Source of the DNA: Phyllostachys edulis
Taxonomy: Eukaryota; Streptophyta; Magnoliopsida; Poales; Poaceae
Direction of reading: 5' to 3'
Assembly (NCBI GenBank): GCA_036346405.1
Contig: CM070561.1
Location: 34,327,958-34,391,957 of the forward strand
DNA: 64,000 bases
The notes under the pieces: model-generated
Database searches by the model: none
What the model was told of the DNA's origin: nothing
Seen by the model: the letters and a program-made list of their open reading frames with translations, nothing else
Part shown: positions 33,715 through 46,045 of the stretch, piece by piece
How positions within the stretch are numbered: the first letter of the stretch is position 1
How the letters are laid out: each line of letters starts with the position of its first letter
Translations under genes and position numbers: made by a program

Positions 33715-33930
33715 AGTAAAGTCGATGAACAGAGGAGGAAGAGACGAGAAGCGAGAGACAAGAAGATTAAGCCATAGCTTTAGTGACTTCTTGTTGTAAA
33801 CACAATCAATACAACAATAACAGGAGTAGGGTTATTATTCTCTTAGGAGAAGACCTGAACCTGTATAAAATTTTCATGTCCTTTTCTGCATAGTTTCGCT
33901 CTAGAAGAGCCCTCAACAATCATTTATTTG

Positions 33931-34240
33931 ATGGATACTAGACCATCGACTGATATGATGAGAGATTGTCGTGTGATAAAATTCAGAAGTAGACACGAAG
34001 AATCGCAACATTTAAATTAACGAAATGCTTTGCCTGGAAAGCTAGGTAGATGTACCCTGCGTGGCGATATTTAATGATTTTGCCACCAAAATGTCATTGA
34101 GAGGTCAATCACAACACTATAAACAGAGGATCCGGATGTAAGTATGGTATCCTCTATATGCACGACACACAACGGGAAGAAATAGACATATACAACAAGA
34201 AATTAAACAATTCATCATTGCTTTCCAAATTCCAATACAT
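33931..34240. other. Unassigned sequence
   Basis: Possibly internal sequence of the retroelement to the left. No motif recognised. Confidence 0.3.
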
Positions 34241-34299
34241 AAGTTGACAAGAATAGATGAATTCAGGAGATATTGTAAATCTGTAGACAGGAGATGTTG

Positions 34300-34551
34300 T
34301 AAATCTGTAGTCGATCCAAGGAGACATACGAGACTGCCAAAGATGCTAGGTTGCCCTATGAGCTGGAGGGTTTTCAGTACGGCGTTCCGGCAATCATCCG
34401 CGGCTTCTCCAACAAAAGGTGGCTATGGAATGGATTTGAGAACAGCAGACAAAGATCAAGGCCATGGCAAATCAAAGTTAAGCTAGCTGTGAGGCTGGCT
34501 CAGACGGTCATACTGAAAGATGTAATGGTCTACTGGATCGGCATGAGATAG
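34300..34551 (+). pseudogene. Unidentified exon-like ORF
   Basis: The frame ending at the TAG at 34549-34551 reads as a natural-looking protein segment: ARLPYELEGFQYGVPAIIRG, FSNKRWLWNGFENSRQRSRPW and VILKDVMVYWIGMR. The composition (Trp, Tyr, Arg) and codon use look coding, but I do not recognise the family. The frame has a stop just upstream and no clear start. A 24-bp near-repeat (caggagatrttgtaaatctgtag) lies just before it at about 34266-34312. It could be a captured gene fragment. Confidence 0.35.
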
Positions 34552-34662
34552 AGCATTAGGCTTTTTGTAGGCTCGCACTGGAAGGGATCTAGTTAGCATA
34601 TTCTTTGAGCATTAGGCATTTTGTAGGCTCGCACTGGAAGGGATCTAGTTAGCATATTCTTT
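34551..34662. repeat. 56-bp tandem duplication
   Basis: gagcattaggc...ttcttt is repeated at 34551-34606 and 34607-34662, just after the ORF end. Confidence 0.92.
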
Positions 34663-35120
34663 GAGCACAAACTTGTTGAGGCCTTTTAGGCTTTTAGCCC
34701 CTTTATGGTTCACAAGCAAGTGGAGATCTAGTGCAAGTTTTCTTGGTGGTCAGTGGGTGATTGAAAAAGGAAGCAATATGCATTTCTTTGATAAAAAACA
34801 ATAGCACTTGGCACTTGCTGATAAGGACCCTGTGCAGTTGGACCAGTCATCAAAACACAGTGTGGTTTTGGAAATAGTAAGTATATATGGTCTACCAAGA
34901 ACATAATATTTGCACAACAGCTCTCAAATCCAAGCTTTTTATTTGGGCTTTCCCTAAAAACACTCCGGTGCCTCTCATGTCGTCTGGGGGTGGGATCCGG
35001 ATCCTCTGCAGTAAACGCAAAGGGCATTATGTGAACAGTGTTTCACGTCATGTGAACAACGGTCTGCCGCAACAACGATTGGGAAAGTACTATAGCAAAA
35101 TGTTGTAGCTAACATTGTAA
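34663..35120. other. No feature recognised
   Basis: Mixed sequence with short ORFs on both strands; none resembles a known domain. Confidence 0.4.
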
Positions 35121-35270
35121 CGATTGACCTTGGTCTTCGCTTTTCTATCGGACGGTGGATACCGATTGACCTCGGTCCTCGTTTTTCTATCGGACGGTGA
35201 AGATGCTCCTAATTACCGATTGACCTCGGTCTTAGTTTTTCTATCGGACGGTGAAGATGCTCCTAATTCT
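35121..35270. repeat. 54-bp repeats (two full, one partial)
   Basis: Units starting cgattgacctcggtc and containing ctatcggacggtg lie at 35121-35162 (partial), 35163-35216 and 35217-35270. Confidence 0.88.
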
Positions 35271-35306
35271 CTTGCACTGTAGTACCTCTACATTGAGAGC
35301 TGTAAT

Positions 35307-35672
35307 CAGGGATCTAAAAATCGCCGATATATCCGATTTTTCGTTTCTATCGGCCCCCCCAGTAGATATTAAAACCGGTTTTGAAATTTGAAGTTTGGAT
35401 GAAATTTGTCCAAAAAAAATCTAATTTGCTTGAATTTTGTTCACTTGATGAATGAGTGAAGTAATACAAGCCCATCTAAATCTTACAACCATCCTAACTA
35501 GCTCAGTTGATGATTTTTGTTCGAATTTGACTTTTTTTTAAATTTAAAATCCGAAAAATTCAAAAAAATTTTGAAATTTTCGGCCGAATTTGGCCGAAAA
35601 AACCGATAACCGGTAAAATCGCTTGTATCGGACCCCCCCCGGTATTTTTTTTGTCCGGTTATTAGAACCCTG
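35307..35672. mobile_element. hAT-type MITE, 366 bp
   Basis: Starts CAGGGATCTAA and ends TTATTAGAACCCTG, flanked by the 8-bp TSD GCTGTAAT (35299-35306 and 35673-35680). The interior has long C-runs and gaaatttt-rich palindromes. There is no coding capacity. Confidence 0.88.
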
Positions 35673-35680
35673 GCTGTAAT

Positions 35681-36488
35681 ACAGATGATCCCGATCCCTC
35701 TCTCCTAGGGCGACACCAGAGGTGACTAGCCCGTGCGCCCAGAGCCCCAGCCCCCTCCTCGCACCCACCTCTCCGCCGCCGCCACCTCTATCGGGGACGA
35801 CTGAGGACGACGGTCGGGCCTGCTCCCTCTCCCTCCCCTCCTCCCTTCCTCTCCCTCCTTGTGTTCCAGATCTGCTCTACCGTGGCATTGGATCCCCGCC
35901 TCCACTGCCATTCGCCGACACCGGATGTGAGGGCCATTTTCCAGTGTGCCCATGGAGGAGGGCAAGCCTCCGTCGCTTGCCGTCGAGCTCATCGCTGCTG
36001 GCCTCAGACCTCGACGAATATGGAGCTTCCATGTCGCCTTTCTTCCTTTCTGAAGCCGCCGTTGCTCGCCATCGCCCCGGAGTCTTCCTCACTGTCAGAT
36101 TCCAAGCCTCCAAGAAGAGCGTGACAGCATGGGTATGGGCGGCGTGGCGTGGGTGTGACGTGTGCTGGGAAGGCGTTGTATCCCTCTGGATCTGGCCAAT
36201 TTGCCTCGCTGTCGGGTTGCCGGTTGTGGTTGCTGGTTGGTGTCTTGGTGGTGGTGTGGCGCACACATGCGGCGGTCCAGGCGTCGCCCACCTCGCTGTG
36301 GGGTGTTTCCGGTAGCTGGTGCGTGCATGTTCACCGTCACCCGAGAGTCTGCCTCGTCGTTGGAAGATGAAGCCTCCCCATCTTCCTTCTTCCTCTCCGG
36401 ATCTACCGTCGTCAGCCATCGACCGGGACCTCTGCTGGCCTGCCTGCTTGTGGAGGTCTAGTCTTGTTGCTATGGTTGGGGGCGCTCG
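35681..36488. other. GC-rich segment, possible LINE or gene 5' region
   Basis: C-rich sequence (ccctctctcctagggcgac..., cctccgccgccgcc) with overlapping ORFs on both strands and no domain. Together with 37364-38010 it may form one broken unit, split by the hAT element. Confidence 0.35.
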
Positions 36489-36496
36489 TTTGTGGG

Positions 36497-37355
36497 TAGA
36501 GCTGGCCAAACGGTCGTGCCTGTTGGGCCTACACGAGGCATGACACTAGTGGTCTGACCCGGGCCGACACGGCACGATCTATTCACGGGTCGAACAGGCA
36601 CGACACGATAGCCCGGGCTGTGCCTGGGCCGGCACAAGGCACGACATCACTGGGCGACCCGTGTCGACACGCAAGACGACACTATTCACTTGCCTAACAG
36701 CACGCGGCGACGATTCGGCCCAAGACTCAAGACGACTTGCCCACGACTAAGACGGCATGAATAGTGTCGGGGCCAGCCTGGCACGACCCAGGCACGGCAC
36801 GACCCGTTAGGCACGACATTGTTTTAATATACATATATATTTTTATTTTTATTTATTAATATTTATATGATTTTCTTTCCATTTTTAATACTTATATGGT
36901 TTTTTGTAGTTTTAAAATTTTATATAGTTCATTTTATAAGTATATATATAAATTTATTTTGGTTTATATATATATATATATATATAAGGATTATTTTTCA
37001 ATTTTTCATGTCTTATGAGCTAAATGACAAATGTTTTAACTAACTAGCTATTTGAACATTAATAAAATTCTATTATATTTTCAATATGGTTGTCTCATTT
37101 TTTTCAATTTTCATGTCTACTTTTGAATTCTACACATTTTTCTGGATTTGTTTTTTGGATTTTTTTTTGGTTTTTTTTTTCATTCTGTCGGGCTAAACGG
37201 GCCACATTTGGCCCGATGAGCTAAACGGGCGTCCGACTTCGGATAGCATGAAAGGGTGATTTTGTCACACCCGGCCCATGGGCCGACCCGGCCTGGCACA
37301 AAATAGTAGCTAGACTAGAATGGGCCGGGCCGGGCCGCCCATTTGGCCAGCTCGG
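36497..37355. mobile_element. hAT-type non-autonomous element, 859 bp
   Basis: Ends TAGAGCTGGCCAAACGG and GCCCATTTGGCCAGCTCGG, with 8-bp TSD TTTGTGGG (36489-36496 and 37356-37363). Both ends hold runs of GGCACGAC / GGGCCGG words typical of a common plant hAT group; the centre is AT-rich with a TA run near 36968-36990. No transposase. Confidence 0.85.
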
Positions 37356-37363
37356 TTTGTGGG

Positions 37364-38010
37364 CCGTTGTCCTAAGGCGTCGCATGACGGTCGTTGAAGA
37401 GGTCCAAAGACTTGGGCACTCATTGTTTAGGTCGTTTGTCTTGAGGTGCAGGCCGATCGTCGACCATTGTGTAGGCCCCGTGTGTAGCAACTGGTGTGGT
37501 CCTAAAGGCAGATGACCATCGGGGAACCTCGTGGGAGGAGGAAAAGAGTTAGAGCTGCTTGCTCCTTTTGCGCACCCTCCATCGTCGTCGTTGGGAGGAG
37601 GGGTGGCTTTCTCACCCAGTGCATTCTGAAGCTGCTTGTTGGTCGTCCTGTTAGTGTGGTTGTGGTTCTCTGTGCTATTGTTCCTATTCTTCTCTCTCAA
37701 GCACTGTGCAATAGTGATCCTTTGCATGTATTACTTGTTAACCAGTTTCGATGCTTTAGCGTGTTAGGTGGCAGGGGCGTCTATCTTTCACTTGGCTGTG
37801 GTATGTGTTTTGCGTGCATACGAGCTAGTCGGTGTTCAGCGTTGTGCTAGTTGGTGTATGCCCCTTGGGTTTTGGCTGCTTAGCTAGGGGGGGGGGCTTC
37901 CCCGTCTATGGTGTATCCCCGTTGGTTCTGGTATCTGTACCTTTTACCTTTTTTTACTCCTACTTTATCAATATAATGGGCAACTCTCCTGCCTATTCGT
38001 TTAAAAAACC
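37364..38010 (+). repeat. LINE-like 3' end (tentative)
   Basis: The segment ends with atcaatataatgggcaactc, then tcctgcctattcgtttaaaaaa. This resembles 3' ends of grass L1-type retroposons (a short ...ctcctgcc... tail followed by A-run). No reverse transcriptase is present and no TSD was verified. A G-run (37887-37897) precedes the tail. Confidence 0.35.
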
Positions 38011-38450
38011 GTAACATTTGCGAATAATTCAATTCCAATACCATAATAGTACTATAGTAGGTAGAAACTATTTAGTATTTTGCTGCATTTTCTTTCACGA
38101 ATGATCACAGGATCTCAGAGGATAAGATAGTTTCAGAATCTGTCAAAAAGAATTGCATAGGATGCTGAACATGAGTGAGAAATACAATATGGTGAATCAT
38201 AGCAGAATACACAGTGATGGTTTCAGCTCTTGCAAAATATTTTCCCAGGTGTCCAGGCTTCCTAATTTTAGTTGGTTAATTAGTTTCTTTTTTGCGATTA
38301 CAAGGAAGACGCACTCACACCATCATGCACATGTGAGAGCACCCATTTAGCGAGGTCGGAGATAAATCAACGACCTTACAAATTTTGTACTGAAGCACAC
38401 TCGCGTGTATGTAATAGGTGGGCACCAGGATTTGAAACATGATGGGTGGA
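38011..38450. other. No feature recognised
   Basis: Mixed AT-rich DNA; short ORFs only. Confidence 0.4.
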
Positions 38451-38889
38451 GTCATACACAAGGTTGTCAGGATCACGATCCTAGGTAGGATTGTTTTTCG
38501 TTTGACAGATCGGATTGTATGATCAAATCGTAGAATCACGATTCTATTAGATTTTTAAAAGCATGTATATTTTGTATAAAAATTGAATTATGTTTTCAAA
38601 TATGCGAGCCTATAGTAGATTTTTTGAATATTTTCAATTTAATTTTGTAAATTTGAGTACGCTTGTTCATGTTACATTCAAATAAGGTTGCTTTTTGAAC
38701 CTTATTTTATTATTTTTAAAATAAAATAATCATTCAAAACTCTAATATGTTAATGAAAATATATTTTACCTTAGAACAACACTTAAACAACATAAACAAA
38801 GCAAAATAAACTATTGCATCTTAAATTAGCAACATGAGATATCAAATTTTATATGCTGATCGATATAGTTTGTTGTCAAGATCACAATC

Positions 38890-41060
38890 TGTAATACCCC
38901 AAATTTCAATTAGAGATAATATTATCGGTAAGAGAGAAACTTGTTCGGGAGAGGGAATTTTATTCAATTTCGATTGTAACAAAGTTTAGAGATGGAATTA
39001 GTTCAAAATTCAGAATTTTAGAAGAGAAATGGGCCATCAACCCATATTCGAGAGGAGAGGAGCTGGCCATAGCGGCCCAAGGCCCATGAGTGGGCTGACA
39101 GCCCATTAGAAGGCAAGGGAGGGGAGGGGACCAAACCCTATCCACTATTTGCTACAGTAGCCGCTGTGCTACAGTAGCATCGTTCTACAGTACTCCGCCT
39201 CCTGCTGCTCCTCCGCTCCCCGGCGCCATCCTTCCTGCTGCCGGCCATCGGGAAGAAGAGAGGAGAAGGGAAAGGAAGGAGAAGGAAAGGAGAGTTTCTT
39301 CGGGGAGATTGTTCAGCATCTTCCTAGGGTTCTTCAAGGGTAATGAGGTGCTTTCCCACTGTTTGATGATGATCAGATGTGAAATTAGATTAGTTGATTG
39401 GATCGATTTGCTGTTGTTAGAAATTCAATTCTGTCCAGTAGATTGCGTGGCCGATTTCGGGTTCTTAGAGGCCGAATTTGAGATGTCCACCTCCTAGAGA
39501 TATTTAGATTCTGTTCTTAGCTTTCCGTGGCCGCCAAGAACATGAAATTCTGACGTACGGATCAAAAGTTATGATAGTTTCATTCCGACTGTCCATAATT
39601 CTGACGTGATTAATCTGTCAAGTTGTCTCCTAAATTATGAGTTTGTTAACAGCAGATTCAGGGTTTTCACCCAACTAGGTTATTGTAGAAATTTTTATAA
39701 CCTTTCCATAATGATAAAGAACTCCCTAATCGGAGTTGTAGATCAAAAGTTGTGACCAGTTCTTTACTGCTGTCCGCTTCATCTGGACAGAAGCTGTCAT
39801 TCAAGTTCATCTGCCTGCTATCATTTGATTTTGGCCGATTTGGGTCGTCTCGCCAACTAGAATGTTGTAGATATGTTTGTTAAGTTTCGTTAGGAACTAG
39901 GCTCACCTCGTTTTGAGTCCCAGGTCAATAGTTATGGTTATTTCCGTTCTGCTGTCCAGATTCGATTAGATGGTTATGTTGCCTGTTTTTCAGAATAGGG
40001 CTTATGGCAATTTCTTGGGTGTTTGGGAAGGTGTTGTAGAACGATACTGGTATTGTAATGTACCATGTTGTATTTATTTTGAGTACTTACTTGTGTAGGT
40101 GAAGAGGCTTCGGGTTTAGGGGCATCTTCTTTGCCTACTACCGCAACGCATCGCGAAAGGCAAGTACTTTGATATTCTTATGATTTGTGAACGCTGAATG
40201 CTTGATGTTCATATTGTGTTTTTTTTGTGATCCATGAGAATATTCAAAGTTTATGTTCCTTTCTTATGTGTTATTTCTATGTTCGGATATGATGTCTTTC
40301 ATAATTCATAATTCAATACAAGCATACATTTTCATGTTCCTTCCACGGAGTGGATTATGAAGACCCATCAATTCCAAGATGGGCACGTAAGACCCACCAT
40401 TCCAATGTGGGCAGATTTTTCATCCACGGAGTGGATTTCAAAGACCCATCAATTCCAAATGGGCACGTAAGATCCACCATTCCAATGTGGGCAGATTTGG
40501 ACACCGTGTGAAACGTTCTTCATACGGGATTTGGGTCCCCGTATTTTGTTAAATGCGGGCTTAAGTGAACACCGACGGTGTGTCACTAGCTATACCAAAG
40601 ATAAGCATGTGTGCAGTCCATTCTTTTCATTAAATCCATTCATTCCATTCATCCATATATTCATTCGATGTATGTTCGCATTCTTTAATGATGAGGTCTT
40701 GTTCAGATTTGTGGTATGTTCATTTATTCACTGTACTTGCTGAGTCACGGACTCATTCTTGCTTTGTTTGTTTATTTTAGGTGATCATTGATGCTGGCTC
40801 TATCGGGAGGGAGTAGACACGCACTAATCATGCAATTCACCATATTCAAGTTCAACAATATGATTTAGTTTCTATCTTTCATTCGTTAATTAATGAACTG
40901 TAATAAATAAATTTAAATGGTGAAAGAAGGATACCTTCTCCATGTTTTAGATGTTTTATTTATGCCTTTATATGATATCTTATTCGAGTTCTTCCGCAAT
41001 GTGGTTGTATGTTAGTGTATTTAGGTGACATCTTGGCTTCCAAATAGCCAGGGTGTTACA
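38890..41060 (+). repeat. Solo LTR, 2171 bp, inside the MITE
   Basis: Starts TGTAATACCCC and ends GGGTGTTACA, with TSD CAATC (38885-38889 and 41061-41065). These ends are typical of plant Gypsy LTRs. No internal domain is present. It contains an 81-bp tandem repeat (40342-40498). Confidence 0.87.
40342..40498. repeat. 81-bp tandem repeat in the solo LTR
   Basis: Two units starting tccacggagtggatt and containing aagacccatcaattccaa at 40342-40422 and 40423-40498. Confidence 0.9.
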
Positions 41061-41243
41061 CAATCCTACCCGATCTTGAGCACGATCCTAACGATACTAC
41101 CTGATTCTATGCTATCCTATCTTCAGGATTGCGATTCTATGAAATTTCGATCCACATACCTATCCGTGTCATTTTGGCTCAGTAGGATCGTAGGATAATA
41201 CAATCCCATGATCCGTATCGTGATCTACAACCTTGGTCATATA

Positions 41244-42089
41244 CCCATAACTCTACCACCCTACTAACAGGTGGTTCCCCAGTTGGTTAATTAGTTGACT
41301 TGACTTTTGCTTCTTTCTTTATGTGGGTTCGTTCGCCAATCATCTAAAGGCCAAATCAGTTTTAGTGTCATTTTTTAACTACAGACCTTGCTTCCTTATA
41401 AGATGCAAATATGCTCACTACACATTGTGGCAACTAGAAACCTGCGCATGCCTTGGCACGCAGAGACAAACACATGGGATTGTGTTAAGGAGAAAGGAAA
41501 TTATGGAGATTCTCAATGTTCAGGAAAGGGTGTACTGAGATTCAGGAGACTGTACTGAGAACAAAAATGCAACCTCTGCTAAAGTTCCATTCTCGATGTT
41601 CTATTTGGCAACTAAACAACTATTGCCAAGTATTCGAGTGTTTACAGAACCAAGATCGTGCACAGGGTTTCCATGTATTGTATCGTTGATTTTCTCGCGA
41701 AGTAACGTGACACTACCTATAATAGCACAGGTAGAATTACATTCTCTAGAATTTCAGATGCTACCAAGACCATAATAGTGGGAGTTGGGAATACGCTTTT
41801 CAGGACCAAGAGAAAATAATGCAGAAGACTACTCTTACTTATCTTAGCTATCTACATTGCAACTATAAGATGTATAAGCAGATCCAACAATGCAGTTATT
41901 AAGCAACATATTACCAGAGCCAATAGCCAAAGTTGCTAATTGGGGAGGATTTACGATGACACAGAACTGCTTAATTCCAAAAGGACATCCCAAATTTGAC
42001 ACAGTGAAAGTGCCACCCTACAAAGCATAGCATCCAAATTGTCAAGGACAAATATTGTTGAATACATCCCAGATATATTTGGGTCTATA
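41244..42089. other. No gene recognised
   Basis: Intergenic-looking AT-rich DNA with short ORFs only. Confidence 0.45.
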
Positions 42090-45000
42090 TGTAACATCCC
42101 CAAATTTAGGGTTTGTATTTCAAATATATAAAAGTGTGGTCTTTTTAAAACTTTTGCTGCATCCCTTAGTCATTCATTTTATTTGGATTTGAAATCAGGG
42201 TTTTATTGATTGTAAAACCAAAAACCATTATTTTATGAAAATACAAGTAAAAAGAAATTTCAAAGAATTTTAAAGAACAATATATTATATGAAAAACCCT
42301 AGAAAAATTATACTAGGATCTACACTATAACCTAAGCCTTCTCTAAAATTTTTAGAATTTTTAGAGTTAGTTTGCTATGTCAAATTAATTCCTAAAGCCT
42401 TAGCCTTTCTATTTAAACAAAAATTAGAAACCCTATACCATCTCCTATTCCACTAGCCGAGCCAGGTTTCCTTCGACCGAGCCAGGGTGCAGCCAGACCA
42501 GCTTGGTGCAGCCTTCCTTCTCCCTTCCGCTGTCAGCCAGGGCCCACCCACAGGCTTCTTCAACCATGTGGTGCCTCTTGCTACGCCAGCACACGCTCGC
42601 GCGTGGACATGCCCGCGCCATGGCGGTTCTGCCCGTGCCACGCGAGCAACCGAGCTTAACGCCGGTTTCATCGCGCCCCTGGTTTTCACCCGCCCTCAGC
42701 CGCATCTCCCGCAAGCTTTAACTTTCGGTCAAATCCTCCAACGCTCGGTGATGCTCGGCCATTACTCCCGCACATGCCCGAACGTTAGCTTCAGTGGACT
42801 CCATCGGCTCCCTCTCATAAGCCCTTCGTCCGCCGGCTATAAGAACCCAACCGGAAGCTCCCTCTGCACCTTCTTCGCCACTCCAGTGCAACTCTCCTCC
42901 TTCCCTACTCTTCCCCTCGTCGAATTCCACCGAGGAAGCAAGCTCCTTTGTCCGGTCGAAAACACCACCATCACCATTGACGCCAACTCATGAAGCTCCC
43001 TCTCCATTGCCTGTGTCATATTATGTTCTGAACCACCCTAAGCTTTTCCCCTAAGATAATTTGTCATTCCATTCACAGGAACTCACGGGAGCACTTGTCT
43101 CTCCCAGCTTTGGTCAAAGCCATTTTCTTCGCCGCCACACTGCCTCCGGTGGTCTTGGTCCAATTCCCAGCTCGAGGAGCACCACGTGGGGATCCCCGAG
43201 CATCACCGAGGCCTTTCATCCCCTCCAATGAGCTGTCCCCGTGAAGGTCCCCCTCACTGCCACTGGTCACCGCTGCTAGAGCTTCTCGGACCACCTCAGA
43301 TGCTTCCTCCCATTTTGGTAAGTTCCTAATGACCTAGAGCTACTCATACGCGTGCATTTTAGCTGAGAAGATCATCGGGTTGTGATGTGGTGTGTTGTCC
43401 CGAACCTCATCACCACCTAACTTAACCGCGCCGCCGCTACCGGTCACCGAAGACCTCGCTGCCGGTGCCGGTAGGTTTGCCGAGACCATGGCTCTCCGTT
43501 TTGACCACCCGGCCGCACCGCCGTGCTCTAGACCACTAGCGATTGCCTGGAGAACCCAGCGGCTGGGAGCTTCTATACATGGTCGGAACGAGACAATCAC
43601 TATAGCTAGGTGATTAAGTCACCAAATCTTTGTCCTAATCATAATCATTGGAGTAAACTAAGTTTTAATTATCGCACTATTACTACGACGTGTGGGGTCA
43701 CGATCGGAAATCAAGGTACTTAATTGCACTAGTTTTCGTAACGTCTCACTACCACATGGGCCCAAGCACAATAACTGCCCAGTGATCCCACCACGTGGAC
43801 CATTGCACTGTAGCGGTGAACCCTGCTCCAGATGCACTATGTGGTAGACCATGACACTAACATCGGGTCTCACATGTAAGTATTTGATTTTCCTTTAAAG
43901 AATTATTTGGAAAAGAAAAGAAAATCTAGCAGGTCCACTTGTCATTGACTAGGAGTTTTCAGCTGGAAAATAATTTGAAAAGAAAAGGAAAAGGGAGGGT
44001 CCCACCCGTCAGAGACCCCTCTCTCTCTCCCTTTTCTTTTTCTAGGGATTTTCAATCCTTTTCAACTTCAAACCTTCATAACTTTTGCTAGGAAACTCCA
44101 AATGAGTTGATTCTTGTCTCTAAATTTTTGTAAAATAATAATATACCTGAATATGCAAAAATATTTGAATTTGGTTACTGTTTAAATTAAGTTGCATTAT
44201 TTAATTGATTTCTGTCTCTTTTTGCAATAGACGTTGATTGTGCGAACGAAATCTCCGACGACCAACCAAGCTTATATTCAAAACAACCTGAGCAAGGCAA
44301 CCACTCCCTTTGATCATATTTATCCTAGTATTTTACTTATTGTACTTTGTTTTGTAAATTCTTTTATTGCATGCACGTATGTTCAATATTAAACTGTTAT
44401 GTTTGGGAGGTTGGTAGCTGTAAATCCTAATTGTTGCATGAATTCTTTTGACATGTTGATATCCCTACTTTGTTAACATTAGGATATGGGTTAGACAATA
44501 TATGTTATCATTTGGAAATTTTGAGTGCGAGCTATCGCACAAATGCTTACTAGAACAATAGTTTTTCTGAAAAGAGATGTAAAAGGACAATATGATAAAT
44601 GTGAATTTGAAAGATTTATGAAAATGTCCAGAGGGGAGTGCCTTTGTTATTTTGATTAAAAACATAATGCAAAATCTAGTTTTGGACGCGGGCGAGTTAT
44701 ATTATATTCTGAAAAAGTGGCAAAGGAATCTCACTAGTAGCTATGGGGAGATTCTCGCCTGAGTCAATTAAGGACCGAACGCCGGTATATCCGACCTAAG
44801 CGTAAGCGTACAACCACATATGTTGCACTAGGACAACATTAGCTAATTAAGTCATCGAAAAACTAGCCTTGCACGTAGGTAGGCCGTAGAGTGCGGACAG
44901 GGCCAAGGCACCAACATGTCTGAAGGGGCTCCCTCACTGAGGTGTTGGGAACAAAGTTTGCCGACACAACTACGAAGCCTCACTCGACGGGTATACCTGG

Positions 45001-46027
45001 GCGAAGCGAAAATAAACGTAGCACCTAGACGGGTATGCCTGGGTGTAGTGGGGATCAAACTTCGTTGGGCTAGTGCAAGGATAGGACTAGATGATGTAAA
45101 GGCTTTGACACGTGCTCGAGACTACTTACTTAGGGAAGTAAGCAGTGGTACCCCGGATGCTAAAAAAACTAGAGAAGTCATGTTATGTGGGTAAAGTTGT
45201 ACACCTCTGTAGAGTGTAAATATATTATAATAGCCGTGCTCGCGGTGATGAGTATGCTAAGTGTAGTATTGCCGGGTATAGTCTTGACTTTTCCAAAAAC
45301 TGTCTTATCGGGAAAACATGGGAAATGGTTTATGATTTGCTTGAGTTAACTGCCGAGTTATGGCTAAAGATGAAATGTTGCTTGCAGCCAAGGAGGGTTG
45401 CGTGTTGTAGTTATTATTATTGGTGATTCATCTAATTACTTACTTACTGTTCTACTATCTTTTTAAATGCTCTTTCAAATGCGGTTGCAAAGTACTACTT
45501 ATGAATATTGCAAATAAAATCTGCTTAATGCAAAATAACTTGTAGCATAGAGCCTTCTCTTTGATAGCTTTGCATCTAATATAACTTTTGCGATACACTA
45601 CAAGTCTTGCCGAGTACACAAATACTCAATCTTTCTTATATTGTTGTTTAGAGTATGAAGAGGAGCCGATACCAGACGACGCGTTTTTCACACCCTGAAC
45701 CAGAGGGCTCGGTGACGACTCTATCTAGGACCTTGTACCTTGTCAGTTTGCCTAAGGGTTGGATGGGCAAACCACTCGGACTTTGCTGCTTTTGTCTTTA
45801 CTTCCGCTGCTACTCTACTCTGTTTAATACTTGTTTATATTTGGCCGGTCGGCCTTTGTAATGTAATAACTATACCGCTTAAGTTAAGTACCCTTTTACT
45901 TTACTTTACATGTGAATGTATGGATGTTAATGCCAGTTGTTGTGAATGTGTGTACTAGCCACTAATCATGGGACTAGTACGGTACACACATAAGATCTTC
46001 GGGTATTCCACACCTAGGGGTTTGACA
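42090..46027 (+). repeat. 5' LTR of Gypsy element D, 3.9 kb
   Basis: Starts TGTAACATCCCC and ends GGGGTTTGACA, followed after four bases by a PBS. A GC-rich middle (42480-43600) contains overlapping ORFs on both strands without domains. The block 45156-45260 is shared with the Tekay LTR. The 3' LTR is not in the window, so the boundary rests on the terminal motifs and PBS. Confidence 0.75.
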
Positions 46028-46032
46028 GCGCT

Positions 46033-46045
46033 TGGTATCAAAGCC
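46033..46045 (+). other. Primer-binding site of element D
   Basis: TGGTATCAAAGCC, one base off the standard TGGTATCAGAGCC, five nucleotides after the LTR end. Confidence 0.8.

Larger units (their letters stand above)
31700..33930 (+). repeat. Degenerate LTR related to element A, plus orientation
   Basis: It shares with LTR A a U3 array of TGGTCGTAAGTT...TACGACCA hairpins (31930-32340, 33415-33470), a TATA box (33706-33714) and a block ggagtagggttattattctcttaggagaag (33822-33851) in mirrored order. The boundaries are approximate. It contains a nested solo LTR (32345-33408). No PBS was recognised after 33930. Confidence 0.5.
38459..41235. mobile_element. hAT-type MITE (about 600 bp) with a nested solo LTR
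   Basis: Ends CAAGGTTGTCAGGATC and GATCTACAACCTTG, with 8-bp TSD GTCATACA / GTCATATA (one mismatch). The element body is 38459-38889 plus 41066-41235, rich in GATCACGATCC-type palindromes. A second member of the same family lies at 51784-52377. Confidence 0.82.

Noticed and set aside
33414..33930. Full second copy of element A
   Set aside because: Only LTR-type blocks match; no PBS or internal sequence of A could be recognised to the right.
35722..36543. ORFs of up to 210 codons on both strands
   Set aside because: GC-rich DNA with overlapping open frames and no domain; interrupted by a hAT element at 36497.
42445..43613. ORFs of up to 168 codons in the element D LTR
   Set aside because: They lie inside an LTR with GC-rich sequence; no family resemblance in any frame.
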